The notes below the pieces were generated by a model. The model did not search any database. It had not been told where the DNA came from and worked only from the letters and a program-made list of their open reading frames with translations. This document shows positions 1 to 7,493 of a DNA stretch of 46,968 nt, piece after piece (within the stretch, counting starts at the first letter, position 1; each line of letters begins with the position of its first letter). The translations under genes were made by a program, and so were the position numbers. This DNA is from Lachnospiraceae bacterium UBA7160 (GTDB lineage Bacteria > Bacillota > Clostridia > Lachnospirales > Lachnospiraceae): assembly GCA_002491565.1 (NCBI GenBank), contig DKWE01000097.1:1-46968 (forward strand), in the 5' to 3' direction.

Positions 1-118
1 GCTCGTTGCTCGCGGGAATAAAATAGAATCAGAAAGCCTGGTGAGTGCATGGATCCAGAGACGTGACCTGGTGTCAGTGCAGGCGGAGGAAAGCAGATTA
101 CAGGCAGGAGGAAAGATC

Positions 119-475
119 ATGACGGTAAAAGAGTGTTATGACAGAATGGGCGGAAACTACGAAGAAGTAATGGGCAGACTGCGCACAGAGGAGCGGGTAA
201 AGAAGTTTGTGAAGAAATTCCCGGCAGATGGCAGCTTTGACCTGCTGGTATCATCGCTGGCGGAGGCCAATTATGCGGATGCATTCCGGGCAGCTCATAC
301 CTTAAAGGGTGTTTGCCAGAACTTAAGCTTCACGAAGCTGTACGAGTCGAGTCATGTCCTGACGGAAGCGGTGCGAGGCGGAGAGCTGCACCCGGGCTGC
401 GATCTTGAGGCTCTGCTTGCGGAGGTTCGCGCGGATTATGAACTGACACGCGGATCCATTGAAGCGCTGGATTAA
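119..475 (+). CDS. Hpt-domain phosphotransfer protein
   Basis: A 118-residue protein that is essentially a single histidine phosphotransfer domain. The phospho-accepting histidine is expected at H60 in the stretch AAHTLKGVCQNL, which matches the Hpt consensus HxLKG. It has no signal peptide, membrane segment or other domain, so it should be a cytoplasmic relay between a hybrid kinase and a response regulator. The start at 119 is chosen because GGCAGGAGG lies just upstream; an in-frame start at 41 has no comparable ribosome site. No kinase partner lies nearby, so the partner is unknown. A strong terminator follows at 543-587. The family call is confident; the pathway is not. Confidence 0.85.
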   Translation: MTVKECYDRMGGNYEEVMGRLRTEERVKKFVKKFPADGSFDLLVSSLAEANYADAFRAAHTLKGVCQNLSFTKLYESSHVLTEAVRGGELHPGCDLEALLAEVRADYELTRGSIEALD

Positions 476-542
476 TGCATGGCTGCAGTCTGGCCGGGAT
501 GGGTCGGGACTGCATGAAGTAGATGTTTAATGAATCAATGTC

Positions 543-587
543 TCTGCTGTGCCGCAGACGGAACGTCGGGTACAGCAGAATTTTTTT
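543..587 (+). terminator. Intrinsic terminator after Hpt gene
   Basis: The 8-bp stem TCTGCTGT (543-550) / ACAGCAGA (572-579) has inner CC/GG and ACG/CGT pairs and is followed by seven T residues (581-587). It closes the Hpt transcription unit. Confidence 0.85.
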
Positions 588-737
588 AAGAAAATTTTAT
601 GATTTTGAAAAGGGAAAGTTTATGTAAAAACGGCTCTTATTGGATAAAATGGAAACAATGTTTGTGAATTGCAATCCCTGTGTTTTGCTGTAGCAAAGGC
701 GGGCTGCGAATGGAAAGAGCAAGGAGGGCGTACAGTC

Positions 738-1946
738 GTGGAAGACGGAAGAAGAGAGCAGGGAAGAAATCGAATGAGCCAGAGGGAACGGGAAAGGCGT
801 GCGTACAGAAGACGCCGGGCGATGCGCAGGAGGCGTACGATTATTCTTAGTGTGACAGTGCTGCTGCTGGCATTGGTCTGTGCCGGAGTCTGGTTAGGTT
901 TTGGAAAGGATTTGCTGCAGAAGGCGCGAGGTGGGAATTCAACTGCGCAGGGGCCGGTCAATCAGGACCAGAACAGTGGCCAGATGGTTTCAGAGCATGA
1001 GAGCAGTCAGCAGGATGCGTCATGGGGAGATACCCAGTTATCGGAAGAAAATGAAGATGGACAGGTATCAAATGGGAATGAGGAGAGCCAGGGGAACCTC
1101 CCGTCCTTCGATGAGAACGGAGAAGAGACAGAGGACCGCGCTGCGCAGCAGGCGGATCTGCTGGAGGGGCTGTACAGTCCTTATGCAGTGCTCGTGGATC
1201 TTGCTTCCGGGCAGACACTGGCGGAACGGAATAGCAGCGACCGGATGTATCCTGCTTCTATGACAAAGATTATGACAGCGATCCTTGCCATTGAAGAGGC
1301 GGGCGGAATGGACCGGACGGTTACGGTGCCGTATGAGATCTACGCAGCGCTCTGGGAAGAGGGCGCTTCGATGGCCGGATTTGAGGCCGGGGAGCAGGCG
1401 AGCGTGGAGGATCTGGTTTATGGGGTGCTGTTGCCCTCTGGTGCAGAGTGCTGCATAACGCTTGCGGAGCTGGTATCCGGTTCGGAATCAGCCTTTGTGG
1501 AGCAGATGAACCAGAAAGCGGACGAGCTTGGAATGGAAAATACACATTTTTGCAATACGACCGGTCTGCATGATGCGGATCATTATACGACAGCCAGCGA
1601 CATCGCGGTCCTGCTGCAGTATGCGCTGAAAAATGATGAGTTCCGGAATATTTTTACAAAGCACCGCTACAGCACACGTCCAACAGATCAGCATCCGGAC
1701 GGGTTCACGTTTTACAGCACGATGTTCCAGAGTCTTGGCGATGGAGCCGTGACAGGCGGTGAGATTCTGGGAGGAAAGACGGGGTACACGGAGGAGGCAG
1801 GTCTGTGTCTTGCAAGTCTTGCGCAGGTAAATGGGAAGGATTATATCCTGGTGACTGCCGGTGCGCCCGGCTCCCATGACACGGAACCGATGCATACGAT
1901 CGATGCGAAAACGGTCTACAGCCGCATTGGAGAGCGGGGGCTGTAA
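738..1946 (+). CDS. D-alanyl-D-alanine carboxypeptidase (peptidase S11, DacF-like)
   Basis: A penicillin-binding-protein-type serine peptidase that trims the terminal D-Ala of peptidoglycan stem peptides. It is about 402 aa from a GTG start at 738, chosen because AAGGAGGG lies 10 nt upstream; an ATG at 774 is the alternative. The N terminus is very basic, followed by one transmembrane segment (about residues 36-57) and an acidic Glu/Gln/Ser-rich linker to about residue 145. The catalytic domain then shows S174-MTK (SxxK), an SGAE motif in the place of the usual SxN, and GGKTG (KTG). The long charged linker suggests the domain sits away from the membrane, in the wall. The C-terminal anchoring domain of classical DacA/DacF seems absent. 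Confidence 0.9.
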   Translation: MEDGRREQGRNRMSQRERERRAYRRRRAMRRRRTIILSVTVLLLALVCAGVWLGFGKDLLQKARGGNSTAQGPVNQDQNSGQMVSEHESSQQDASWGDTQLSEENEDGQVSNGNEESQGNLPSFDENGEETEDRAAQQADLLEGLYSPYAVLVDLASGQTLAERNSSDRMYPASMTKIMTAILAIEEAGGMDRTVTVPYEIYAALWEEGASMAGFEAGEQASVEDLVYGVLLPSGAECCITLAELVSGSESAFVEQMNQKADELGMENTHFCNTTGLHDADHYTTASDIAVLLQYALKNDEFRNIFTKHRYSTRPTDQHPDGFTFYSTMFQSLGDGAVTGGEILGGKTGYTEEAGLCLASLAQVNGKDYILVTAGAPGSHDTEPMHTIDAKTVYSRIGERGL

Positions 1947-2194
1947 CGGAGGAATATATACAAAATGGTCATGAAATAGACATAATTTTTTTGTAGAGTA
2001 TTGCTGGAAAGCTCGGTTTATTATGCAATTTCTTGTGAAAGTAAACCAGACGAACAGCGTTTTGATGTGCATGTATGAGAGTAGCGAAAATGCACGGAAT
2101 TCACTTTCTTATCGTGGACGTGCAATGTCGGCAGGCATGCAAATTCAGACGAGAAGTACGATAACTACAGAAAAATAAGAGGTACTGATACAAT

Positions 2195-2851
2195 ATGAAT
2201 GAAGAAGAATACTATGGCCTGATCCGTCCGTATGAGGATGCACAGCAGATGCTGTTGACCAGGCTGGACGTGCTGAATCATTCCCTGTACGGGGAAGCAC
2301 AGAGCCGTCCGATCCACAATATTCAGGATCGCATCAAGAGCCGTGTGAGTATTGAGGAAAAACTGAAGCGGAAGGAGAAGGAAGTAACCGTCGAAAATGC
2401 AAAGGATTATCTGCAGGACATCGCGGGTATCCGGGTGATCTGCTATTTTGTAGACGATCTTTACAATCTTCTTGGAATCTTGAAGCAGCAGAGCGATCTG
2501 ATTGTCATCCGGGAGCGCGACTATATCGCAAATCCGAAGCCGAATGGCTACCGCAGCTATCATCTGATCATCGGAGTTCCAGTGTACTGCCTGGACGGGA
2601 TGGAATATTTCCCGGTGGAGGTGCAGTTCCGGACGTTGTCGATGGATTTTTGGGCAAGTATGGAGCACCGCGTTTCCTATAAGAAAAACAGGGAGGACCG
2701 GGAACGGCTGACCGTGGAGCTGCGCAACTACGCAGAGATGCTGGTGCGGGTCGAGAAGCGGTTCGAGATGTATAACGAGAATGCAAAACAACAAACTGTG
2801 AGCCATGAAGAGGGAACCGCGGGCGGAGTGAAAGATGCGGACGCCGACTGA
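2195..2851 (+). CDS. Small alarmone synthetase, RelQ/YjbM-like GTP pyrophosphokinase
   Basis: A 218-residue stand-alone (p)ppGpp synthetase. It has only the RelA/SpoT synthetase domain and no HD hydrolase, TGS or ACT domains, which is the size and layout of small alarmone synthetases. Recognisable motifs are the basic RIKSRVSIEEKLKRK region, DIAGIRVIC, the RERDYIANPKPNGYRSYH segment (nucleotide binding) and EVQFRT followed by a W-x-x-MEH-x-x-Y stretch. It should make ppGpp/pppGpp from ATP and GDP/GTP in the cytoplasm under stress. It sits just upstream of the VWA/AAA gene set on the same strand. RelQ rather than RelP is a guess from the motif pattern. Confidence 0.88.
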   Translation: MNEEEYYGLIRPYEDAQQMLLTRLDVLNHSLYGEAQSRPIHNIQDRIKSRVSIEEKLKRKEKEVTVENAKDYLQDIAGIRVICYFVDDLYNLLGILKQQSDLIVIRERDYIANPKPNGYRSYHLIIGVPVYCLDGMEYFPVEVQFRTLSMDFWASMEHRVSYKKNREDRERLTVELRNYAEMLVRVEKRFEMYNENAKQQTVSHEEGTAGGVKDADAD

Positions 2852-3026
2852 AAAGGCGGTGGACAGCACGAGGACAGGGCAGCCCGGAAAGAATGCACAA
2901 GATGCAGACATCGCTGAAAAAGGATAGCAGGCAATAAAGAGGCAGAGCTTCTGGAAAGGTGCAGAGGAAGCCGGAGCGGATATATGGAAACATGCGGATA
3001 GAGAAGGAACGCAGGAGAACAGACAT

Positions 3027-3395
3027 ATGTGGGAAGAACAGGAACTCTCTGTGAGGGCAGAAGAGCTGTACCAGCGGTTCTGCAGCACGAAGCAGGAGGC
3101 GGTGCGGCTGCGGTGCGCGCTGGATGGATTTTTCCTGGCGGGGATACCCGAAGATCAGCGCAGGGACTATGGGCGCTGTCTCAAGCGGCGCATTCGTCCG
3201 GCAGTCACGCAGCTGATCAGACAGGGAGACCGGAGGCGGCTGGAACAGCTGGAGAGACAGGGCTGGTTCGGGGAACGGGAGCTGGACGAGTTTATCCGGA
3301 GTGCGATAGAGCAGGATCAGCCCGCCATGCTGATCTGTTTGCTGCAGCTGAAAAAGAAGAACTATGGGTTCAAAGGGCGCAGGCTGGAGCTGTAG
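3027..3395 (+). CDS. Small basic protein of unknown function next to VWA/AAA genes
   Basis: A 122-residue charged, Arg/Gln/Glu-rich protein with no recognised domain, predicted soluble and mostly helical. Its start has a good ribosome site (GCAGGAG, 8 nt before ATG). The stop is 13 nt before the likely start of the VWA-like gene, so the two are probably co-translated. Gene position suggests an accessory subunit of the VWA/MoxR pair, but the sequence itself gives no functional motif. A long overlapping frame (3029-3412) is judged a shadow because it lacks its own ribosome site and overlaps the next start. Confidence 0.6.
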   Translation: MWEEQELSVRAEELYQRFCSTKQEAVRLRCALDGFFLAGIPEDQRRDYGRCLKRRIRPAVTQLIRQGDRRRLEQLERQGWFGERELDEFIRSAIEQDQPAMLICLLQLKKKNYGFKGRRLEL

Positions 3396-3408
3396 GCGGG
3401 AGGAAGCT

Positions 3409-4830
3409 ATGAAAGAAATGATGCGGCCAGAGCAATGGGTGAAAAAGCGCGGCACGCTGGCTCTGCGGATTCTGAGGTACTGCCGGAACGAGCTGTACAG
3501 CAGGTATCCGTCTCTCGATGTAGCGTTTGCCGGGCTCCGGACAGAGGAAACGCGGGATGTGGAACTGCTCGGGACCGATGGAGAGCGGATTTTTTATCAT
3601 CCGGAAACGCTGCCTGCCGCCTTTGCGGGAAGCGGACACCGTAAAGCGGATGGACAGAAGGAGGCGCTGCAGTGCATGTCGGATGGGCAGAAGGAGGCGC
3701 TGCACTACATGTCAGATCAGGACAGACGATGTTTCCTTGTGCGGGGATATCTGCACTTGTTGCTGCATTGTCTGTTTTTGCATATCCTGCGTCCTTCCGG
3801 CAGCGATCCTGGGCTGTGGGATCTGGCGTGTGATATGGCTGCAGAAGCGCTCCTGGATCGGGAAAGCAGGAAAAATCCGACGCTTTCCTGGCAGCCTTTT
3901 CCGGGAGAAACAGAAGAACGAGCACAGTATCTTGCACAGATACGCAAAACGTGCTATACAAAAATTCCATCGGGGATGCTATCTGCAGAGCAGCATTATG
4001 GGATGCTGCAGCGGGAATCCTTTCCATATACAGCTGAAGAACTGAGGGCTGCGTTTCGGTTTGATGATCACAGCTTTTGGAAGGGAGAGCGTATGGCCGG
4101 TGCATCCGGACTCCGTTCCCGCTGGGAACTGCTCCGTGCTCATGCAGGAGGGAGCCGGGGAGGAGTCTTTGGAATGGCCGGAAGTTCCGGCGGCAGTGAG
4201 ATGGAGAAGGTGGCGGTGCCCGCGCTGTGCAGCAGGTACGATTACCGCAGCTTTTTGCAAAGCTTTATGGAGCCGCGCGAGGAAGTGGAGCTGGATACGG
4301 AGAGCTTTGACTATATTTATTATAGCTTCGGGATGGAGCACTATGGCAATCTGCCGCTGATCGAGCCGCTGGAATACCGGGAGGTGAATCGGCTCGCAGC
4401 GCTGGCGATTGCGATAGATACGTCCGGCTCCTGCAAGGCAGAAGTAGTCGCGCAGTTCCTCGCAGAGACAAAGGCAATCCTGGAGGAAAAGGAGACGTTC
4501 TTTTCGAGGATGCAGGTCTGTCTGATCCAGTGTGACTGCTGGATCCAGGACGTCCAGCTGATCCATTCGATGGAAGAGTGGGAGGAGAAAAGCAGGAACA
4601 TCCGGATTCATGGCCGGGGCGGCACAGATTTTCAGCCGGTTTTCCGGTATCTGGACGAACAGCGGCATAAGGGAGAATTCCGGGATCTGAAAGCGCTGAT
4701 TTATTTTACGGACGGCGATGGTGTTTACCCGGAGCATGCGCCGGAGTACGAAACTGCGTTTGTATTTGTAGAGCGCACGCCTGGGATGGAGAAGGTGCCG
4801 AAATGGGCACATCGCTTTTTGGCGTCATAG
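3409..4830 (+). CDS. VWA-like protein with putative metallopeptidase N-terminal domain (DUF2201-type)
   Basis: About 473 aa from ATG 3409, chosen for the GGGAGGAAG site 5 nt upstream. The N-terminal half carries a histidine cluster H116-LLL-H120-CLFL-H125 followed by DLACDMAAEALL, as in the DUF2201 putative metallopeptidase domain. The classical HExxH glutamate is not present. The C-terminal half is a VWA-like domain with the MIDAS motif D337-TSGS and a later FTDGDG. Family knowledge: such proteins pair with MoxR AAA ATPases, and that gene follows directly. They are thought to act in protein or metal-cofactor remodelling, but the client is unknown here. A 33-bp in-frame tandem duplication lies at 3649-3714. 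Confidence 0.82.
   Translation: MKEMMRPEQWVKKRGTLALRILRYCRNELYSRYPSLDVAFAGLRTEETRDVELLGTDGERIFYHPETLPAAFAGSGHRKADGQKEALQCMSDGQKEALHYMSDQDRRCFLVRGYLHLLLHCLFLHILRPSGSDPGLWDLACDMAAEALLDRESRKNPTLSWQPFPGETEERAQYLAQIRKTCYTKIPSGMLSAEQHYGMLQRESFPYTAEELRAAFRFDDHSFWKGERMAGASGLRSRWELLRAHAGGSRGGVFGMAGSSGGSEMEKVAVPALCSRYDYRSFLQSFMEPREEVELDTESFDYIYYSFGMEHYGNLPLIEPLEYREVNRLAALAIAIDTSGSCKAEVVAQFLAETKAILEEKETFFSRMQVCLIQCDCWIQDVQLIHSMEEWEEKSRNIRIHGRGGTDFQPVFRYLDEQRHKGEFRDLKALIYFTDGDGVYPEHAPEYETAFVFVERTPGMEKVPKWAHRFLAS
3649..3714 (+). repeat. 33-bp in-frame tandem repeat, two copies
   Basis: Two adjacent 33-bp copies (3649-3681 and 3682-3714) differ at only a few positions. They encode the 11-residue units DGQKEALQCMS and DGQKEALHYMS inside the VWA-like gene, just before its histidine cluster. 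Confidence 0.85.
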
Positions 4831-4940
4831 AAAGACGTTACGTTTGTGCCGGAAAATCCCGCTACGGTTTATCCGGGGGTGGATGCATCGAAGTATCGCC
4901 CATCGGGGCAGATGGCATGATCAACAGATAGGTGGCAGGA

Positions 4941-6482
4941 ATGAATATACAGGAAGCGAAACAAGAAATCATACATACGCTGCAGGCATATCACCGGAAG
5001 GACGCCGCAGGGCGGTATTGCTTTCCACTGGTGCGGCAGCGCCCGATTCTGCTGATCGGGCCTCCGGGCATCGGAAAGACTGCAATCATGGAACAGATTG
5101 CACAGGAGTGCGGCATTGGTCTGGTCGCTTATACAATCACGCACCATACTCGGCAGAGCGCGATCGGCTTGCCTGAAATCGTCACACGGATCTATGACGG
5201 ACAGGAGAACCGTGTAACGGAGTATACGCAAAGCGAGATCATCGCGTCGGTCTATGACTGTATGGAGCGGACCGGGAAGCGGGAAGGGATTCTCTTTATC
5301 GATGAAATTAACTGTGTCTCAGAGACGCTTGCACCGACGATGCTGCAATTTCTGCAGAATAAAACCTTTGGCAGCCACCGCGTGCCGGAAGGCTGGATGA
5401 TTGTCGCAGCAGGGAACCCACGCGGGTACAATAAATCTGCGCGGGAATTTGATGTCGTGACGCTGGACCGCGTGCGAAAGATCGAGGTGGAGCCGGAGCT
5501 TGCGGTCTGGATGGAGTATGCGTGGCAGCATGAGGTGCATGGCGCGATTCTTTCTTATCTGAATCTGAAGAAGGAGCAGTTTTATTTCGTTGAAAACGCA
5601 GCAGGTGAGAAACAGTTTGTCACCGCGCGCAGCTGGGAGGATTTGTCAGAGCTTCTGAAAAGCTATGAGGCGCTGGGGATTCCGGCAGGAGAACCACTGA
5701 TGGCGCAGTATCTGCAGAGAGAAGAGACGGCGCGGCAGTTTGCAGCCTATTACCGGCTGTACTGCAAATACGGCGAGGACTATGGGATTACAGAAATTTT
5801 AAATGGAGTGATCGGACCTGATGGTCCTGTTTCGGGGCAGTATACCAGAAAGGTGCAGATGGCGCGGCAGGCATCGTTCGAGGAGCGGTTTACCGTGATT
5901 GGGCTTCTGCTGGATGGGCTTGGCCAGAGCCTTGCTGCGTATAGCCGCATGGACAAACGGCTTGTGCAGCTGCAGGAGGCATTGAAGCAATTCCTGGATA
6001 TACGCAGGAAGGACTTCTTCCTGTCAGACTATGTGGAGGAGCGGCGGAACCGGCTTGCGCTCCGGAAGCGGATGGAGCTTGCTTCGTATGCGGAAGTATG
6101 TCTGGAAACAGAGGTGCTGCAGCTTCTGGATGCATATGACACAGCGATGAAGGAGCAGCATCTTGCTGGAATGGAGGAAAGGGTTGTCTGGATTCGTGAA
6201 CGGTTCCGGGCCGATGCGCGGGAACAGGAGAATCTGACAGACGCAATCCACGTGCAGCTTTCCCGTGCGTTCCGCTTTGCGTCGGACTGCTTTGGCACAG
6301 AGCAGGAGCTGCTCCTGCTTGTCACCGGCCTGACCCGGAACCGCAATGCCGCAGAATTCATCGCGATGAATGGCTGCGACGAATACCTCAGGTACAGTGA
6401 ACTTCTTTTGGCGGAGGATCTGGAGGGACAGGATGAATTGGAAGCGCTGCTTGGGGTGGAGATGGAGACAGACTCGTGCTGA
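4941..6482 (+). CDS. MoxR-type AAA+ ATPase
   Basis: A 513-residue AAA ATPase. Walker A is GPPGIGKT (residues 40-47) and Walker B is ILFIDEIN with the aspartate at D121. AAGNPRGYNKSA supplies the sensor-1 asparagine. The region after about residue 270 is long, helical and not recognised. MoxR ATPases work as chaperone-like partners of VWA proteins; the VWA-like gene lies 110 nt upstream, so they are probably one complex. The ATG at 4941 is preferred over a GTG three codons earlier that lies inside the GGTGG ribosome-site region. The 3' end overlaps the next, AT-rich gene by 7 nt. Confidence 0.88.
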   Translation: MNIQEAKQEIIHTLQAYHRKDAAGRYCFPLVRQRPILLIGPPGIGKTAIMEQIAQECGIGLVAYTITHHTRQSAIGLPEIVTRIYDGQENRVTEYTQSEIIASVYDCMERTGKREGILFIDEINCVSETLAPTMLQFLQNKTFGSHRVPEGWMIVAAGNPRGYNKSAREFDVVTLDRVRKIEVEPELAVWMEYAWQHEVHGAILSYLNLKKEQFYFVENAAGEKQFVTARSWEDLSELLKSYEALGIPAGEPLMAQYLQREETARQFAAYYRLYCKYGEDYGITEILNGVIGPDGPVSGQYTRKVQMARQASFEERFTVIGLLLDGLGQSLAAYSRMDKRLVQLQEALKQFLDIRRKDFFLSDYVEERRNRLALRKRMELASYAEVCLETEVLQLLDAYDTAMKEQHLAGMEERVVWIRERFRADAREQENLTDAIHVQLSRAFRFASDCFGTEQELLLLVTGLTRNRNAAEFIAMNGCDEYLRYSELLLAEDLEGQDELEALLGVEMETDSC

Positions 6483-6946
6483 TTAATGACATTGTATTTA
6501 AAGGAAAACGAAATATTAATTGGGATGAGGTAAAAGCATACATAAAAGGATTTGTTGGAGATTTTTATCAAATTGAAGAAAATGCTGAAATTGTATACAT
6601 AGGAAATGAATTACCAGAAGAATACACAGAATCTGAAAGTCGTAAAGCGTTAATGGGAGCCAATGCTAAGGCAAAAGCGAATGCAGCAGTTGCAATTCCT
6701 GAATTGATTCAGATAGCAACAAACGGAGAATATCAGGAAAATTTCAAGGAAAAGCATAATAAGAGTGCAAAAAACGGATGGTATAGATATGATGTCAGAT
6801 TTGCATTACCAGTTTATGAAAGTAATATATTGGTGAGATACAATGTGTTCAGTGCTAGACTGTTGATAAATTATGCAGAGAATGGTAAAAAATACCTTTA
6901 TGATATTTTAGCAATAAAAAAAGAAACGAGCAAGCCACAGCAATAA
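6476..6946 (+). CDS. AT-rich 156-aa protein, possibly a mobile-element or phage-type domain
   Basis: The open frame begins at a GTG that overlaps the end of the AAA gene, and there is no clear ribosome site. The first internal ATG is only at codon 39, so the true 5' end is uncertain and the gene may be a fragment. The C-terminal two thirds contain GANAKAKANAA, a KHNKSAKNGWYRYD block, FALPVYES and LYDILAIKKETS. From memory this pattern recurs as a stand-alone protein or as the tail of larger phage or mobile-element proteins, perhaps nuclease-like; I cannot name the family with certainty. Base composition is far more AT-rich than both neighbours, which points to transfer. A structured terminator overlaps its stop. 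Confidence 0.6.
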   Translation: MLINDIVFKGKRNINWDEVKAYIKGFVGDFYQIEENAEIVYIGNELPEEYTESESRKALMGANAKAKANAAVAIPELIQIATNGEYQENFKEKHNKSAKNGWYRYDVRFALPVYESNILVRYNVFSARLLINYAENGKKYLYDILAIKKETSKPQQ

Positions 6947-6973
6947 GTGTGGTGAAAACCCGTTTCTATTGCT
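6909..6973 (+). terminator. Structured terminator overlapping the AT-rich gene's 3' end
   Basis: Nested inverted repeats: TAGCAATA (6909-6916) / TATTGCTA (6966-6973, sharing one T with the next stem), AGAAACG (6922-6928) / CGTTTCT (6961-6967), and inner CCACA (6935-6939) / TGTGG (6948-6952). There is no long T tract, so the terminator role is inferred from position. It could instead be an element boundary. Confidence 0.5.
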
Positions 6974-7072
6974 AATTATACATTTTGGATGATTATATGT
7001 CAATGATTTTTTGTATGAAATAAAAAGTTCAATGCGAAGGGTTTAAACAAGAAGAAGTTTTTGAAAAAGTGA

Positions 7073-7101
7073 TTGACAAATCCCTCCAGAGTGCCTATAA
7101 T
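7073..7101 (+). promoter_or_regulatory. Perfect sigma-A promoter of the T-box transcript
   Basis: TTGACA (7073-7078), 17-nt spacer, TATAAT (7096-7101). Both hexamers match the consensus exactly. Transcription should start near 7108, just before the T-box leader. Confidence 0.9.
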
Positions 7102-7107
7102 GTCAAA

Positions 7108-7386
7108 AACAAAGCAAATGCAGAGAAGGAAAGTAGTATCTGTTGATATGGTTCAGAGAGAGGATGGCTGGTGTGAATCCTTACAGATTCAGCAGGGAAG
7201 CAGTTCCGGAGCAGCAGTGCCTAACGGTGAGTATGACTTAGTAGGTGCTGACGTTTTCCTACGTTACAGGGAAGCACCATGATTGTGGTGCCAGAGTGCA
7301 GGAGTTTTCTCCTGAAGTTAGGTGGTAACACGGATATGTTATAATATTCGCCCTAAGTGTACAGAACGTATGCTTAGGGCTTTTTT
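7108..7386 (+). promoter_or_regulatory. T-box riboswitch leader, alanine (GCA) specifier
   Basis: A tRNA-sensing leader ahead of an aminotransferase gene. Stem I shows an AGUA loop-E-like segment opposite GGAAGCAG, flanked by GGAA/UUCC below and CUGUUGA/UCAGCAG above. This sets the specifier as GCA at 7200-7202 (alanine). The distal AGAGAG and GGUGUGA elements are present. Stem III is CAGGAG-TTTT-CTCCTG (7299-7314). The T-box core AGGTGGTAACACGG follows, and its UGGU would pair with an ACCA acceptor end (discriminator A, as in tRNA-Ala). The terminator is GCCCTAAG (7350-7357) / CTTAGGGC (7373-7380) plus T6. Uncharged tRNA-Ala should prevent termination. The specifier rests on a hand fold. Confidence 0.92.
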
Positions 7387-7493
7387 GTACATCTGACTGC
7401 TTACCCTGTAACTATCTGGAATATAGCAAAAGATATGAAAATCCGGTCAGTTACCTTTCATCTCTGCTGCCAAGGGTAAAAGGAGGAGATATT

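Noticed and set aside
3649..3714. CRISPR-like repeat
   Set aside because: Only two copies with no spacer, inside a coding frame.
7073..7282. 69-codon frame in the leader of the aminotransferase
   Set aside because: It begins at the -35 box itself and is fully explained by the T-box RNA.
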